The position numbers and the translations under genes were made by a program. A stretch of 64,000 bases of DNA. It comes from Brassica napus (Eukaryota; Streptophyta; Magnoliopsida; Brassicales; Brassicaceae). The notes beneath the pieces are model-generated. The model was not told the DNA's origin, ran no database searches, and worked only from the letters and a program-made list of their open reading frames with translations. The stretch is taken from contig NC_063442.1 of assembly GCF_020379485.1 (NCBI RefSeq), forward strand, positions 14,816,009-14,880,008. The letters run 5' to 3'. Shown in pieces: positions 47,936-59,339 of this stretch; position 1 is the stretch's first letter, and every line of letters begins with the position of its first letter.

Positions 47936-48735
47936 ATTGGTGTACACATTGTTTTTTAAAACGATGTACATGTCGATGTTTTGTAATCGGTGTACACGTT
48001 GTTTTTTTAAACAGATGTACATGTCGAACCAAGATTGTGTATACGCGGCCGGCCAGTCAATCATCGTGTACATTATATACATATAAATGTTATCAACTAT
48101 CGCAACGCCAAAACATTATTGAGTCATCTTTGTTTGTACACTGGTTCTCAGTGTCAATCTTTAACTTTTATATACACCAAACCTATCAGTGTCCATTCGT
48201 GATGTACATTAGAGTTAATCAGCACTGATGTACATAAAAGTTAATCAGTACACCAGTGTACACGTGACAGTCAATCATCGTGTACATTATGTACGCGTAA
48301 ATGTTAATAAATGTTATCAGCTATTGCAACGCCAAAGCATTATTCATCTTTTTTTGTACACCGGTTCTCATATCAATCTAAAACTTTTATGTACACTACA
48401 CATATTAGTGTTTCTTACAGTACATTAACTTTTATGTACACCAAACCTATCAGTGTCCATTCTTCACTTTCTTCATTTTAGTTTAGTGTTCCATTTTTAG
48501 ATTAGTATATTCGTGAAAGTGGATGTCGTTTGACACTAAAACGTATCAAAGCTGTTCAGTTTGAAATGCTTGGGCTTATGGGATTGAACTTATCAGTGAA
48601 ATATAGTTCAAGTATATATGTACACAAATAATATATAATGTTGTACATGTGTACACAAACAATGTGTTGTACATGTGTACGCATATATATAGTTCAGTGA
48701 AATAATATACAATGCTGTACATGTGTATGCCTATA
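47936..48735. repeat. TGTACA-rich repeat with a 215-bp duplicated unit
   Basis: The phrase gtcaatcatcgtgtacatta starts at 48055 and 48270 (period 215), each followed by a similar block (gcaacgccaaa, ttgtaca, ggttctca). The palindrome tgtaca, often extended as gtgtacac or tgtacatgtgtac, occurs many times across 800 bp. Several short frames here are by-products of the repeat. Confidence 0.65.
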
Positions 48736-50520
48736 TCAATATCTAAAATAACCTTCGTCTCTTAGACTAGCACCAAGAGTGATTTAGATGAGATGAGACA
48801 AATCGATTGATAGATAACTTGCCTTACCACACCAACCACCTTAGCTTTAGAAGGTCGGAAGTAACCTAAGATTCTTATAGTAGCATTTGATGTGTCACCT
48901 TCCCTCCCTTCACTGAAAACAACATAAAACGGAGTGTTCTAACATTCACGAAAATGAGAACCCCCTTCATTCACGTAAACCACACTTCCTCGTCTTTATA
49001 CCTACAAAGACAAATGTCTTTCTTTCACATGTACCCGTGTACACTGCCATTACATACACATCCATGCGGTTGCTAAATGTACTCGTGTAGACGAACATGA
49101 TGTACATAAAAACAAAAATGCACCTATGGAGTTTGTTTACTTTACAACTATAGTGTTTCACAGTTTATTTACTTATGAATAAAAGCACCGTACAACATAC
49201 CCAAAGCATCACAAGTGTACGACACACTACCAAACAAGAAAACAACCATCCACAACCAAGTTTCTTTCTTTATAACCAAAACATATTGTATTTATTGTAC
49301 ACAAATTCAAACAACATCTCTAACTCTGAATTCCCATGTAGCATAGATTTGTAAGCACATGTTTAACCTGCAAAAGGCACAATGCTTCTTAACTCTCAGA
49401 TTCTTACACAAACAAAAGCAAACATGAAAGACTAAGAATAACAAATTTCCCTCATAAGACACAGTCAGATCCGCAAACACCACAACAATATAATACACAT
49501 TAAATATTATAACTTTCGTTTCAAAATCAAAGATGTCAACTTACTTAATTGCAAAACGCCTCTCTATTTCAATCGCTCGTCTAGTTCTTCCACAACCGAA
49601 GGCTCTGATTTTAGGTACCAAACAGATTGTAAGAAACATGATTCAAGTAATATCGACTAAAACAAAACAAAATCGAAAAGATAGAATTTGCCATCAGCTC
49701 TCTCTTTCCTGTGTGTTTTCGTCTAGTCGTCATCTTCTTCGGCACCATCTCTATCGTCGAAACAAACTTCTGTCGATAGTAAGTTTCTCAAGCTTATTTC
49801 TTCTCTTTCACTTTGGGAATCGTAAATCTTGATTAAAACTATTATGTCCAAAAGTAAAAGGCAAGTGGTCTAATTATTAAAATCTATTAAACTTGGTTTT
49901 GAGTCCACCATTCAATTTATTCAAATTTTAAAAAACAAACTAAAAATAAAAAGTAATGAGAGAATTAGTTTCTGGTTTGCTTTTTCAGGGTCATGATGGT
50001 CTTTCATTCCAATAAACTACCCAAGTTATGCTATGTGACCTGCAGTGTAATTAAAACTCATAAACTGTCTCTGAGTGTAAATCACTCAAACTAAAAATGG
50101 GTCATGTGCTAGCGCTTTTTTTTACCCACATGTAAAGTGTATATTTATAAAATATAAAAATTGGACCTTTTTGCAAAATATGAAAAAATTAGAACCCTAA
50201 ATACACAATGAAAAGTAAAAATAAAACAGAGACTATGTGCATATGCATTCCTAGCACAGGGCTAGGGCCGGCATTGGCTAGAATTATACTTGTTTATGAT
50301 TTGCTCACAAAATCACTATCTTGATACCATACCGGTGTCCAGCCAATATCTATTGATACATTAACCCAAAAAAAATGTTACCCCAATAGAACTAGAGTAA
50401 GCTTACCTTATCTTTGATGACATGAACACATCAAGGAAAATTATGGGAAATAATAATAAAATGCATCTTTGCAATGAAGAACTAACAATTAAACAGTAAC
50501 TTCGATTGGTTTTGATACTA
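48736..50520. other. Intergenic DNA, no gene seen
   Basis: A plus-strand frame of 99 codons at 49533-49832 has no recognised domain. Otherwise AT-rich, non-coding. Confidence 0.4.
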
Positions 50521-51637
50521 TGTCAGATTCGAATTAATTATGAATTTTCAGCTTAAAACCAATTGATGATAAGTGGATTGGTCATATCCTTTTATATATC
50601 CTCTGTATATTAATTGAGGATCATTTAAAAAATTATAACCTTAAGTTTGTACTAATAAAAAAAAAGACTATGCTTAGGTGACACTTAATTAAAATGACAA
50701 TTTAGCTTACGTGGCAGCTTAAGAATCAATTGAAAAAAATATTGGTTCAAATCCAACTACTAAACATTATACTAATCCAAAATATAAGAAGCGTGTATTC
50801 TTTCCTTAAATAAAAGCTACAGAATTATCTAATATGATTAATATATATATGTCAATTAATAACTATGAATAATAAAGATTTGATAATAATTTTTGCATCC
50901 TTTTTCATTTTTGTTTAATTTTTTTTAATATAAAATTAAACATTCACATTAACCATATAATAATAAAAAAATCTTATATGTTATATTTTGGAATTTTTAA
51001 AATGACTTTAAATTACAAAAATTAGGAAACCTTATATGTTATATTTTAAATGAATTTAAATTAAAAACAAACTAAAAAAATTTAAAAAATGAGAAAAATA
51101 TTATATTTTAAAATTTTCTTATATGTTAGATTTTTTCTTTTTTTGTTATATTTTAATTTTTTTAAAACGATTTTAAATTACAAAATGTAAGTTTTCCTTA
51201 AGCATACGACTAAAAACATTAAAATGATATGTATCAATTCTATGGTTGATCTGAAACCTTTCAAAATCATATGGAAGATAAAAGTCAAAATAATTTAACT
51301 GTGAAAAAGTATTGTTCATTTTTTTCAAGAATGTGTTCGGTGAAAAAAATAAGGTTTTTATGTCATAATTTGTTTAATGTCTAATCCAAGCAACCCATGA
51401 TATATTAATTATAATTTAGTTCCACAATTTTTAATAAAAAATTGATACGGTCCATCGGAAATCAATTATATAATAACAACAAAAAATATTGTATATGTAT
51501 AAATAAAATGATCAAATATATTTTAAAAAATTTGTTGATAATATATATAAATAAACTCACCCTGCGCAAGACGCATGTCTTATCCTAATTACTTAATTTC
51601 CTTTAAAATTTTCAATATGGGATACATATCCCTAATA
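50521..51637 (-). mobile_element. TRIM LTR relic split by a Helitron
   Basis: 50521-50598 and 51589-51637 together make 127 bp that align end to end with the 128-bp LTR of the TRIM at 46532 (tgtcagattcgaatt... and ...gggatacatatccctaata). A decayed primer site (tgatacta) precedes 50521. The other LTR is not seen, so this was an old TRIM copy or fragment before the Helitron arrived. Confidence 0.75.
50599..51588 (+). mobile_element. Helitron, 990 bp, inserted in a TRIM LTR
   Basis: The element starts A|TCCTCTGTATATTAATTGAG and ends with a decayed hairpin (tgcgcaagacgca, about 51563-51575) and CTAA (51585-51588) followed by T. CTAA fits the CTRR rule. Removing it restores ttatatattacttaat, exactly the LTR sequence of the intact TRIM, so both borders are proven by an empty site within the same window. 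The interior is AT-rich and non-coding. Confidence 0.85.
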
Positions 51638-51907
51638 TATTCTCTCTTTAAATCTCATATTCTCGCAATTACGTTTTTGGCAAGATCTCAAGAAAAAAAC
51701 AAACTATATTCTCGGCCCAGTCCGATGTAGGAGGTTTGTGCGGCCCTCGACCCAATCGTTGGGTGTGCGACAATTTTTTTTCTAAATGAAAGATGGAAGC
51801 TTTCTTAATGCTAAATTTTGTAACCAAAAAAACAAGCGATAAATGAACTGACACATTAGGTTCTGTAAGAGAACTATAAAAGGAAGCTACAGACTATATC
51901 TTCTTTG

Positions 51908-52651
51908 TTTTTTTTTTTTTTGAATGAATGTAAAATTTATTCAAACAAAAACAGTATTACATCAAGTGCTTCTTTGTTTTTATGAAATATAAACTTCCCT
52001 ACTCCAAAAGAAATAGAATCTACTTCTTCATAAATCTAGTCTTGTCCCAAACCAAGTAATCAGCCCTTCTTCTAAATAATTTCCCTTCCCTTTCACTGCA
52101 AGTAGCTTTAGTCTTATGTTTTTATCTACAAGCTGTGTCAGAGTAGCCATGGTTTTAGGATCTTCCCCATGCCTACGAGCATTCCTCTCCCACCAAATTG
52201 TGTGCATCACAGCCTGTAGAGTGTATCTGAGGAGGAAAGTCTTGATAGGCGTTAGCCAAGGCTTCGAGATAATCCTTATCAGGTTACTCCAATCAGTAGT
52301 GAACATGTCTTGCATAAGACCTCCAGCCAGGTTCCTCCAAACGTTCTCTGAATACCGACATCCAAAGAAGAGGTGTGCGCATGATTCAGATTCCTCATTG
52401 CACAGGACACATTCTGTATTTATAGAATTAGGACACATTCTGTATTTATAGAATTATTCCATCTCATCATTCTATCAGTTGTCTGCAACCTCCCCTTCAA
52501 TGCAACCCACATCATGAACGAGTATTTCGGAGTAGAATGAGAGAACCATACACCCTTACTCCAATCACAAATCGGTTTAGTATCTCGAATCTGGTCCCAA
52601 GTGTTGCTTGTTGTAAACTTAGTCATATACTTCCCTTCAGCATGCTTCCAA
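51908..52651 (-). pseudogene. 5'-truncated LINE relic (zf-RVT region), minus strand
   Basis: Minus-strand frames at 52677-52420 and 52438-52028 encode the C-terminal part of a LINE ORF2: WSKGVWFSHSTPKYSFMMW, then a zf-RVT-like Cys/His cluster (CVLCNEESESCAHLFFGC) and the ending IWWERNARRHG. A 26-bp tandem duplication at 52405-52456 shifts the frame between the two. The poly(A), seen as T run, is near 51908-51921. A perfect 17-bp target duplication AGACTATATCTTCTTTG flanks it (51891-51907 and 52652-52668). Confidence 0.85.
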
Positions 52652-52702
52652 AGACTATATCTTCTTTGAAGTATCAAGAAATTGTATATCGGTGGTCGAT
52701 AG

Positions 52703-53060
52703 TGTTAAGCTAGATGGGTTTCTAACCTAAAACCAATTGGTGATAAGTGAAATGATCCATCTATCTTATATATTGTTTAGAATCTTTTTCAACATCCGAT
52801 GTGGGATACTTTGTGTCCACTTTGTGTCTAATACGCCCCTTCGAGATGATGGCTCTTTGAGCGTCAATCTCAGAATGTTCAGGCAATGATCGATGGACCA
52901 ATTTCGGGCCAGATCGATGTAAGATCGGGCTCTGATACCATGTTAAGCTAGATGAGTTTCCAACCTAAAACCAATTGGTGATAAGTGAAATGATCCATCT
53001 ATCTTATATATTGTTTAGGATATTTTCCAACATTCGATGTGAGACACTTTGTGTCTAATA
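52703..53060 (-). mobile_element. Second complete TRIM retrotransposon with perfect target duplication
   Basis: LTRs lie at 52703-52833 and 52941-53060; the first holds an extra 11-bp repeat (ttgtgtccact). On minus, TGGTATCAGAGCCC follows the LTR directly. Flanking GATAG occurs at 52698-52702 and 53061-53065, a perfect 5-bp duplication. It belongs to the same family as the copy at 46532 but is clearly diverged. It sits 34 bp from the LINE relic. Confidence 0.88.
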
Positions 53061-53065
53061 GATAG

Positions 53066-55320
53066 TTTCTTCCAAACGATCTTGACAGGAATTCATGAAT
53101 TTTGTTATAACAAAAATTAAATTCATAGAGACTCTCCTATAGTCCTATTAGGCTATTAAACCAACTCGGCTATAGCTTATAGAGGTTGGGTTACTTTGAT
53201 ATTTCTTGTTTTATTCACCCATAACTTTCGTTAAAGCTTGTTGGATTTAAATTATTTTGGCCATACCCTAAAATATGGTTGGTCCTTGGTCCCCCTTATA
53301 AAGGATTACAAGAATTTAAGAAGAAGTAGAGGATGGATCGATGGTTGAGAATATCTAACGATAACAACAACAGATATCGTATTCTTTATTTAAATGTTTT
53401 CCTCATGTGCCTTATCAAACCCCATCTTCATGAAACTTCTTTTATTTCTCCACCAATCTATCTTTTCTGTTTTCTTGAAGATTTGGTATATAGATCTTTC
53501 AAATCTTACTTGATACTTTTTATTTGGTACGTTATAAAATATATACGTACATTAATACATACACACACATATATTCTAGTGGTTTGATTGGCAAGTGCTC
53601 TAGAAATGCCGTATGATCTTTCTACAGCATAAATTATTTCTACAGCCCAAATTTTTGTCAATATGTTTTGTAAAGATTTTTTAAAGCTACAGATTTTTTT
53701 TTTTTTTTTTTAGCTGTGAAAAACCATAAATATAGAACACTTATTTTTTGCTTTAGAAAATTTATATGTAAATCATTGAATTTTTTAAAACCTACAACTA
53801 ATATTCTACAGCAAAATTATCTACATCCATAACAAAAAAAATCTGCAATTTTATTTCTAAAACAAAAATATAAAACTACAGCTCATTCCAATCATCTATA
53901 TTGAATATATGCTAGTCACGTAGATTATCAATTTTCTTTGGGCATATTATTTAATTTATTTTATTTATGATTTGTTTTTATCCAAAACATGGTAATATAT
54001 AAATTATCAGATATTATAATTACATCATATTTTCATAATGAATAATGAAAATACCAAACTTCAAATTAATTATTCATATCGTAACTGCATATCCACACTG
54101 GTATGTTACCATATATTTAAGACTTAGAATATCAAAATGGATGTAAATGGGTTTTAGATTATTAGATCGAATCTTATATATATCTTAGATTGTAGCTCTG
54201 TTGTACTTTAGGTTTCGGTACCATATACTTTGCTAAGAAAATTATGAGCTAGTGGTGTTGGGTTTGATTTTGGATTAGTACCCAAAAAAATATGAAAGTT
54301 GATTCATATATGCAAAAAGGTAAAAAAAATCGGGTATTGTCTTCCACCAAGTGAAGGATGTGTCTTGTCTTCCTCACTGGAATCATTAGTCTTCGAAATT
54401 CAAAAAGTGTGTCCAAAAATAACAGTATAAAACCAGTTGGCCTCATTACTCCAACATTTAAGTTCATATTCGTGAATCCATATAATAGAGAAACTAGACA
54501 CATACATGTATAGAGATGATCAAGATTTTCGGATCGGCTTCTTGATGATGATGAATAAAAACCTATATACATGCAATTGACTTGATCGTGACGTTGAATA
54601 TATGAATATATCCCTATAAGAATCGCATACAAGAATCCCATGTAAGAATCCATAGCAATTCACATGTATAAGAATAAGACACAATTTTAGATTTAGTTTG
54701 GTTTTTCTTGAAAGCTACAATTTGGCTAACTTCTGAATCCCTTTGATAGAGAAAACACACAGATATATAAAGAGATAGAAGGAACAAATTAGGTAAAGTT
54801 TGACAAATCGCTAATTTGTTTTTCATAACAAAGGAAACTAAACTCTAGTGTGGTTATAAGCAAGTTGTGTATATGATTTTAGCTAGCTAAGTAAACAAAT
54901 TAAAGATGGCTTTGTTCATCTTATTTTCGTGTACATGTTCAAAAAGAGTCTTACGTTACATGTTACCATTATGCCTTAAATTGGAGCGTTAATTTACCTT
55001 TACGTATTATAATATATTTCGTATTTTGTCAGGTCCTTACGTGAGGCCATGAGCCATGGCGCATTGCCACATTTCTCAATAATATAGACTAATATAAAAT
55101 ACAAATTTGACTCTTATTTTGTACTACTTTTCATATTTTCAACAAACAAAGATGGGCTCATGAAACTTAACCAGAAAATGGAAAGGAATAAAATTGATAG
55201 GCTCAACATCCTAAGCTATGTTCAGTGTATGGTGCTTTTTGTATACAATAAAATAAAACAAATCATAATCAGATTAATTAATCCAATATATAGTTTTACT
55301 TAGTAAATCATGTATTGTCT
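53066..55320. other. AT-rich intergenic DNA
   Basis: No gene recognised. A 134-codon minus frame (54249-54653) has hydrophobic stretches but no known domain or gene signals, and I do not annotate it as a gene. Confidence 0.45.
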
Positions 55321-56334
55321 AATATAAAAAAAAAAGAATAACAGAAAAAGAGAGAGAAAAGAGAGAGAAAAGAGAGTCGAAAAGAGAGTCGCGTGAAGGG
55401 AAGCACCAGCGCCCGGTGGCGCGTCTGAGCGCGTACCGGCGCCGTTGGTGCTTTTCTGTCTCATTTCGCTTTAGTCTTTGTGTGTGTTGATCCGATCTGA
55501 TGCTCCTCTCCGACATGCCGGCGGATCTGGGTGAGGGTTTTGCGCCGGGAAGATCTCGGTTCTCTACAAGTCTTCTTTCTCTGGATTCGCGGTGAGGGTG
55601 TAGGTTAGTCAGATCTCCAGTCCAGCGGTGGTTTTTGTCTCGGGATGTAGAGGCTCCCCCAGCTCTAGCATCGCCTTTAAAGATCCCGGGTTGTCGAGGC
55701 TTCTTCAGCTCAGTGGCGCCGGTTAAGTTTCCGGATCGTGGAGGCTCCCACAGTTCCATTGTTGCCGGCTCTGTCTCCGGGAGGTAAAGGCCTCTTCTGC
55801 CTTGCGTCGCCGGCTTATGGCCCCTTAGTAGCGTTCTAGGGTTTGGTTCTGTTTTTTTCCTTCGTTATTGTGTTTTCTTAGTTAATGGTTTGGTTCGGGT
55901 TGGTGTGGAGAGATCTCGTCGGAGGACGATGGAAGCTCTCCGGTGGAAAGGGTGATATTTGAGCGAAGCTTTCTCCTTGGTGGATGTGTTGAACTATGGC
56001 GGATGAGATCTCGTTTACGAGTGATGCTCTCCGAGATTAGACGCACTTAAGAGGTTGGCGGTCGCGGTGAAGTCGGTGTGGAGTTTATGAGCTCCGGTGT
56101 GGCTAGGGGCATCGTTGGGTGGTTCTCCGGTGATAGTCGAATCGGAAGGGATGCTGCGGTTTCGCGATGAAGGCGGCCGACATCTCTTTTCCCCTTGGGC
56201 CTACGGTTCTGTTTTGGGCCCGAGGTGTTTGTCTGTTGTTCTAAGTTGGGCCCTTAAGTGGTTTGGCCTTGTATGCTGTCTGGGCTTTTTGGCTTTTATC
56301 AAATAAAAACTCGATGAGAACAAAAAAAAAAAAA
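55321..56334 (+). mobile_element. 1-kb non-coding retroposon with poly(A) and target duplication
   Basis: A GC-rich block (about 55370-56290) ends in a run of 13 A (56322-56334) and is flanked by the perfect 12-bp duplication catgtattgtct (55309-55320 and 56335-56346). That is the signature of LINE-mediated retroposition in plus orientation. There is no reverse transcriptase; the frames (55319-55759 minus; 56097-56306 plus) match nothing I know. It could be a LINE-derived non-autonomous element or a retroposed transcript. Confidence 0.7.
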
Positions 56335-56346
56335 CATGTATTGTCT

Positions 56347-57939
56347 CAAGAGATGCCATTCATTTACATCAGTCTTTTTGCCTACCTGTCTAGCTCTTGC
56401 CACCATTCTATAACCTTTTTCCGTATACTCAAAATGTATGCGTGTGTGTATAGTCCATAATCATCTTATTTGTGAATTTAGGTAATTAGAGTCTAATATT
56501 CTTACATTTACCATTACTTCTCACAGTTAGAAATATATTACCATATGATATACACGTATGCATTTGTTTATGTATAACCTTCGTTTTGAAGAAGACGGAA
56601 ATGACTTTTTTTGGTTGAGAATGTGATATTGCAAGTGTGAAGCAGCATTATTGTTACTCACGAGGAAAAGTGAAGGTGGACAAAAGGGATAATTTCTAAA
56701 ATCCTAATTTAAGAAAATAATGATGTCTAATTGTGTATTTTGCATCTAATCAAATCTACACATTTGAATATATATATATTGACTCTTCTCGTTTTCACTT
56801 TATATTTCTTAATTTGTTATTTCCCTAAATATCCACTTTATTCTCACTCATTTTTCATCATGGCCAACACACAATCCACCTATAGGCTAAAGTTACACCT
56901 ATACAGATATGTACGTACACGATAAACATTATATAGAAAGTATTCTAAGTAACTCTAAGCATCTCATTTATAAGTTATAACTACTTGTTTCTTACCTTCA
57001 CCAAATTACTCTCGCACTAGATATACACTGACGTTTTTGAAGACGCCTTGTCACATGCACCAACCAATAAAAATATACTATTTTCAGTTTGGAATCAGAT
57101 ATTTGAGTTTCGCTTAAGCATCCAGCTAATCTCAGATGTGATCAAGTTTTCGTAAGAAATAACTCGCAAACCTATCACATATAAAGCACTAGCACCAAAA
57201 TGTAAGGAACATGCATTGTTTTTTATATTTTGTGATGCATATATATTTATAATGTTGATATATGTATATTTAAAGGAATATGAAGGATATATGGAATATA
57301 AGATTGTAGGGTGAGGCGTACGAGAGATTGAAAAGTGAGGATAACATGATTTTGGAAGAGAAGAAATGAATGTTCAAGAAGTTTTTCCCCAAGAATTCAC
57401 AAATTGGTGTGGTGGGCTGTGGGCACCTCTCAAGGGAAGAAACAAAAGTGTGTTATGACTCCATTACTATCTTTCATTATTGTTCTTCTTCTTATTAAAA
57501 TTTTAATTTACTGGCAATCATTATTAATACTCAGTTTTGGTCAAATCAAACAATATATAACACTCGATGGCCATCTCTCAGCTAGGTTATAGAAATAGAT
57601 TTTTTGCATTACTCAATATTCTTATCATCAGTTATAAATTGTATGTCAGATGTATTCGTTCAGAAACTTAGTCTCAACTTGAACCAAAATCCCTCCTATC
57701 ACTCTATCAGTCAGTCATATATATATTTCTTCCTCGCCTAATGTTTAAACTGTTTGGAAAGTTATTAGGTTAAGCGAAGAGCATCAAGCCATCAACCCAC
57801 CTAATATCTATATGCTCGTAACTTGCAGTTTATTTTGATAAAACTTGTTGATTATCTTTGTTTAGTTGTTAGATTTTTGTTCCGTCATGAATAGTGTACT
57901 AAACACAATAATATGTTTATATATATGATGTCAAAAAAA

Positions 57940-57972
<33 letters not shown>

Positions 57973-58262
57973 TCGCACGCAAATGTGTACAATGTCTCTG
58001 TCATGGACAAAGTCAGTTACCTGCAATGCCATAATTGTTAAATTCAATCACGTGTAAACTTAATTTGAATCTAATACATATTTCTTGGTCAAAAAATTAT
58101 AATACGTATTTCAGAATCATGAATAATATGAATTTTATTTAGTAAAATAACAAAAAATGAAGCCCTAACAAAATAAGTATACATTCAAAAATAAAATAAT
58201 AAGTATAAAATGCAAAATCGACAAAATAATACATTTATATTATATATATATATATGATGAAA

Positions 58263-58301
<39 letters not shown>

Positions 58302-59339
58302 TTGATTTAGTTATCCAACTAATTTACATCTTTTACATTATTAATAAAATTTAAATTAGTACTTGTATATATACTTTATTAAAAATAAAATAATAATTAC
58401 ATATAAATGATTAAGGATAATTATTATTTTATTTTTAAAAATTGTCAAACAAAAAATTATGTCAAAATTAAATTTGAACTTTGCTACTGCTTTAAAATAT
58501 ATCATAAATCACCGAATATTATTTTTGTCATCAGTTGGATTGACAAATCCCAATTCCTATGTTTTGATATAGTTAAATTCTAATGAAAAATAATGGAGAA
58601 ATGGACAATTAACCACTTAACTAAATACACTTCTTCTTCACCAAATATTAGCCAAAACATTATATATTAAATATAAATATACATACATAAAGATTTATAA
58701 AATACCTTGTAAAAATTCTATTGTCTCTATAAAAATACTGTATTTTCCTATAGGTGTAGGGAAAAAATTATTTACACCTTTTATTTTGGTTTTCACTGAA
58801 AAACTATAAAGCAAGCAGGAATTTTGAATTATATAGTATAACTAATATAATCTTAATAATAAGTAATATTTCAAAAAATTTAATCATAAGCTAAAGGAAT
58901 TTATAACCTAAACGAATTTAATTGCATTTTTTTTTTCTTTTCTTATCATACATGTACAAAGATCGAAATGTGATACGTGCAACTAGTTGCCTTTCTTATT
59001 TAGTTATTTTCGTTAGCAACATTTTTATATTAAAAAAAACTAATATTGACGAATCTACAGAAGTACAGTATAATACACCTGGAAAAAACGAAATATCCGT
59101 TTTCCATTAGAAAGTAAATAAATGTAGATGCGATTCAAGTATTCAACATTGATTTTAAAATAAATGAGAATCATGCTAACTATGTGCATTAGACAGAGAC
59201 TTTAAAAGCCTTCCCTTAGAAAACCTCCATTTGATTCCATTCCAGTCCCGAAGCAAAGTTTCAATCATGCTAACTATGTGCATTGAAGATTCTCATTAAA
59301 AAGCTTCCTTCTTTGTTTTTCTTTTATCTTCTTCTGTTC
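56347..59339. other. AT-rich intergenic DNA with AT microsatellites
   Basis: Non-coding, with AT runs at 57944-57970 and 58266-58299. No element borders or genes are evident. The final 150 bp should hold the promoter and leader of the RING gene. Confidence 0.5.

Larger units (their letters stand above)
46139..50080. other. Possible MULE-like element bounded by diverged inverted arms
   Basis: The plus-strand phrase acagtttatgagttttatta (46155-46174) recurs inverted at about 50052-50071 (complement of acagtttatgagttttaatt), within arms that look related over roughly 40 bp. Long inverted ends about 4 kb apart would suit a Mutator-like element. Inside are a gene-like patch (46985-47340) and a TRIM. 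I could not confirm the outer ends or a 9-bp target duplication. Confidence 0.25.

Noticed and set aside
50735..50760. Possible tRNA B box (ggttcaaatcc)
   Set aside because: Inside a Helitron, with no A box or cloverleaf around it.
54249..54653. 134-codon minus-strand frame
   Set aside because: No domain, AT-rich codon use and no gene context; likely chance.
55319..55759. 146-codon minus-strand frame
   Set aside because: Lies within a plus-strand retroposon, begins in its interior and ends in its flank; no domain.
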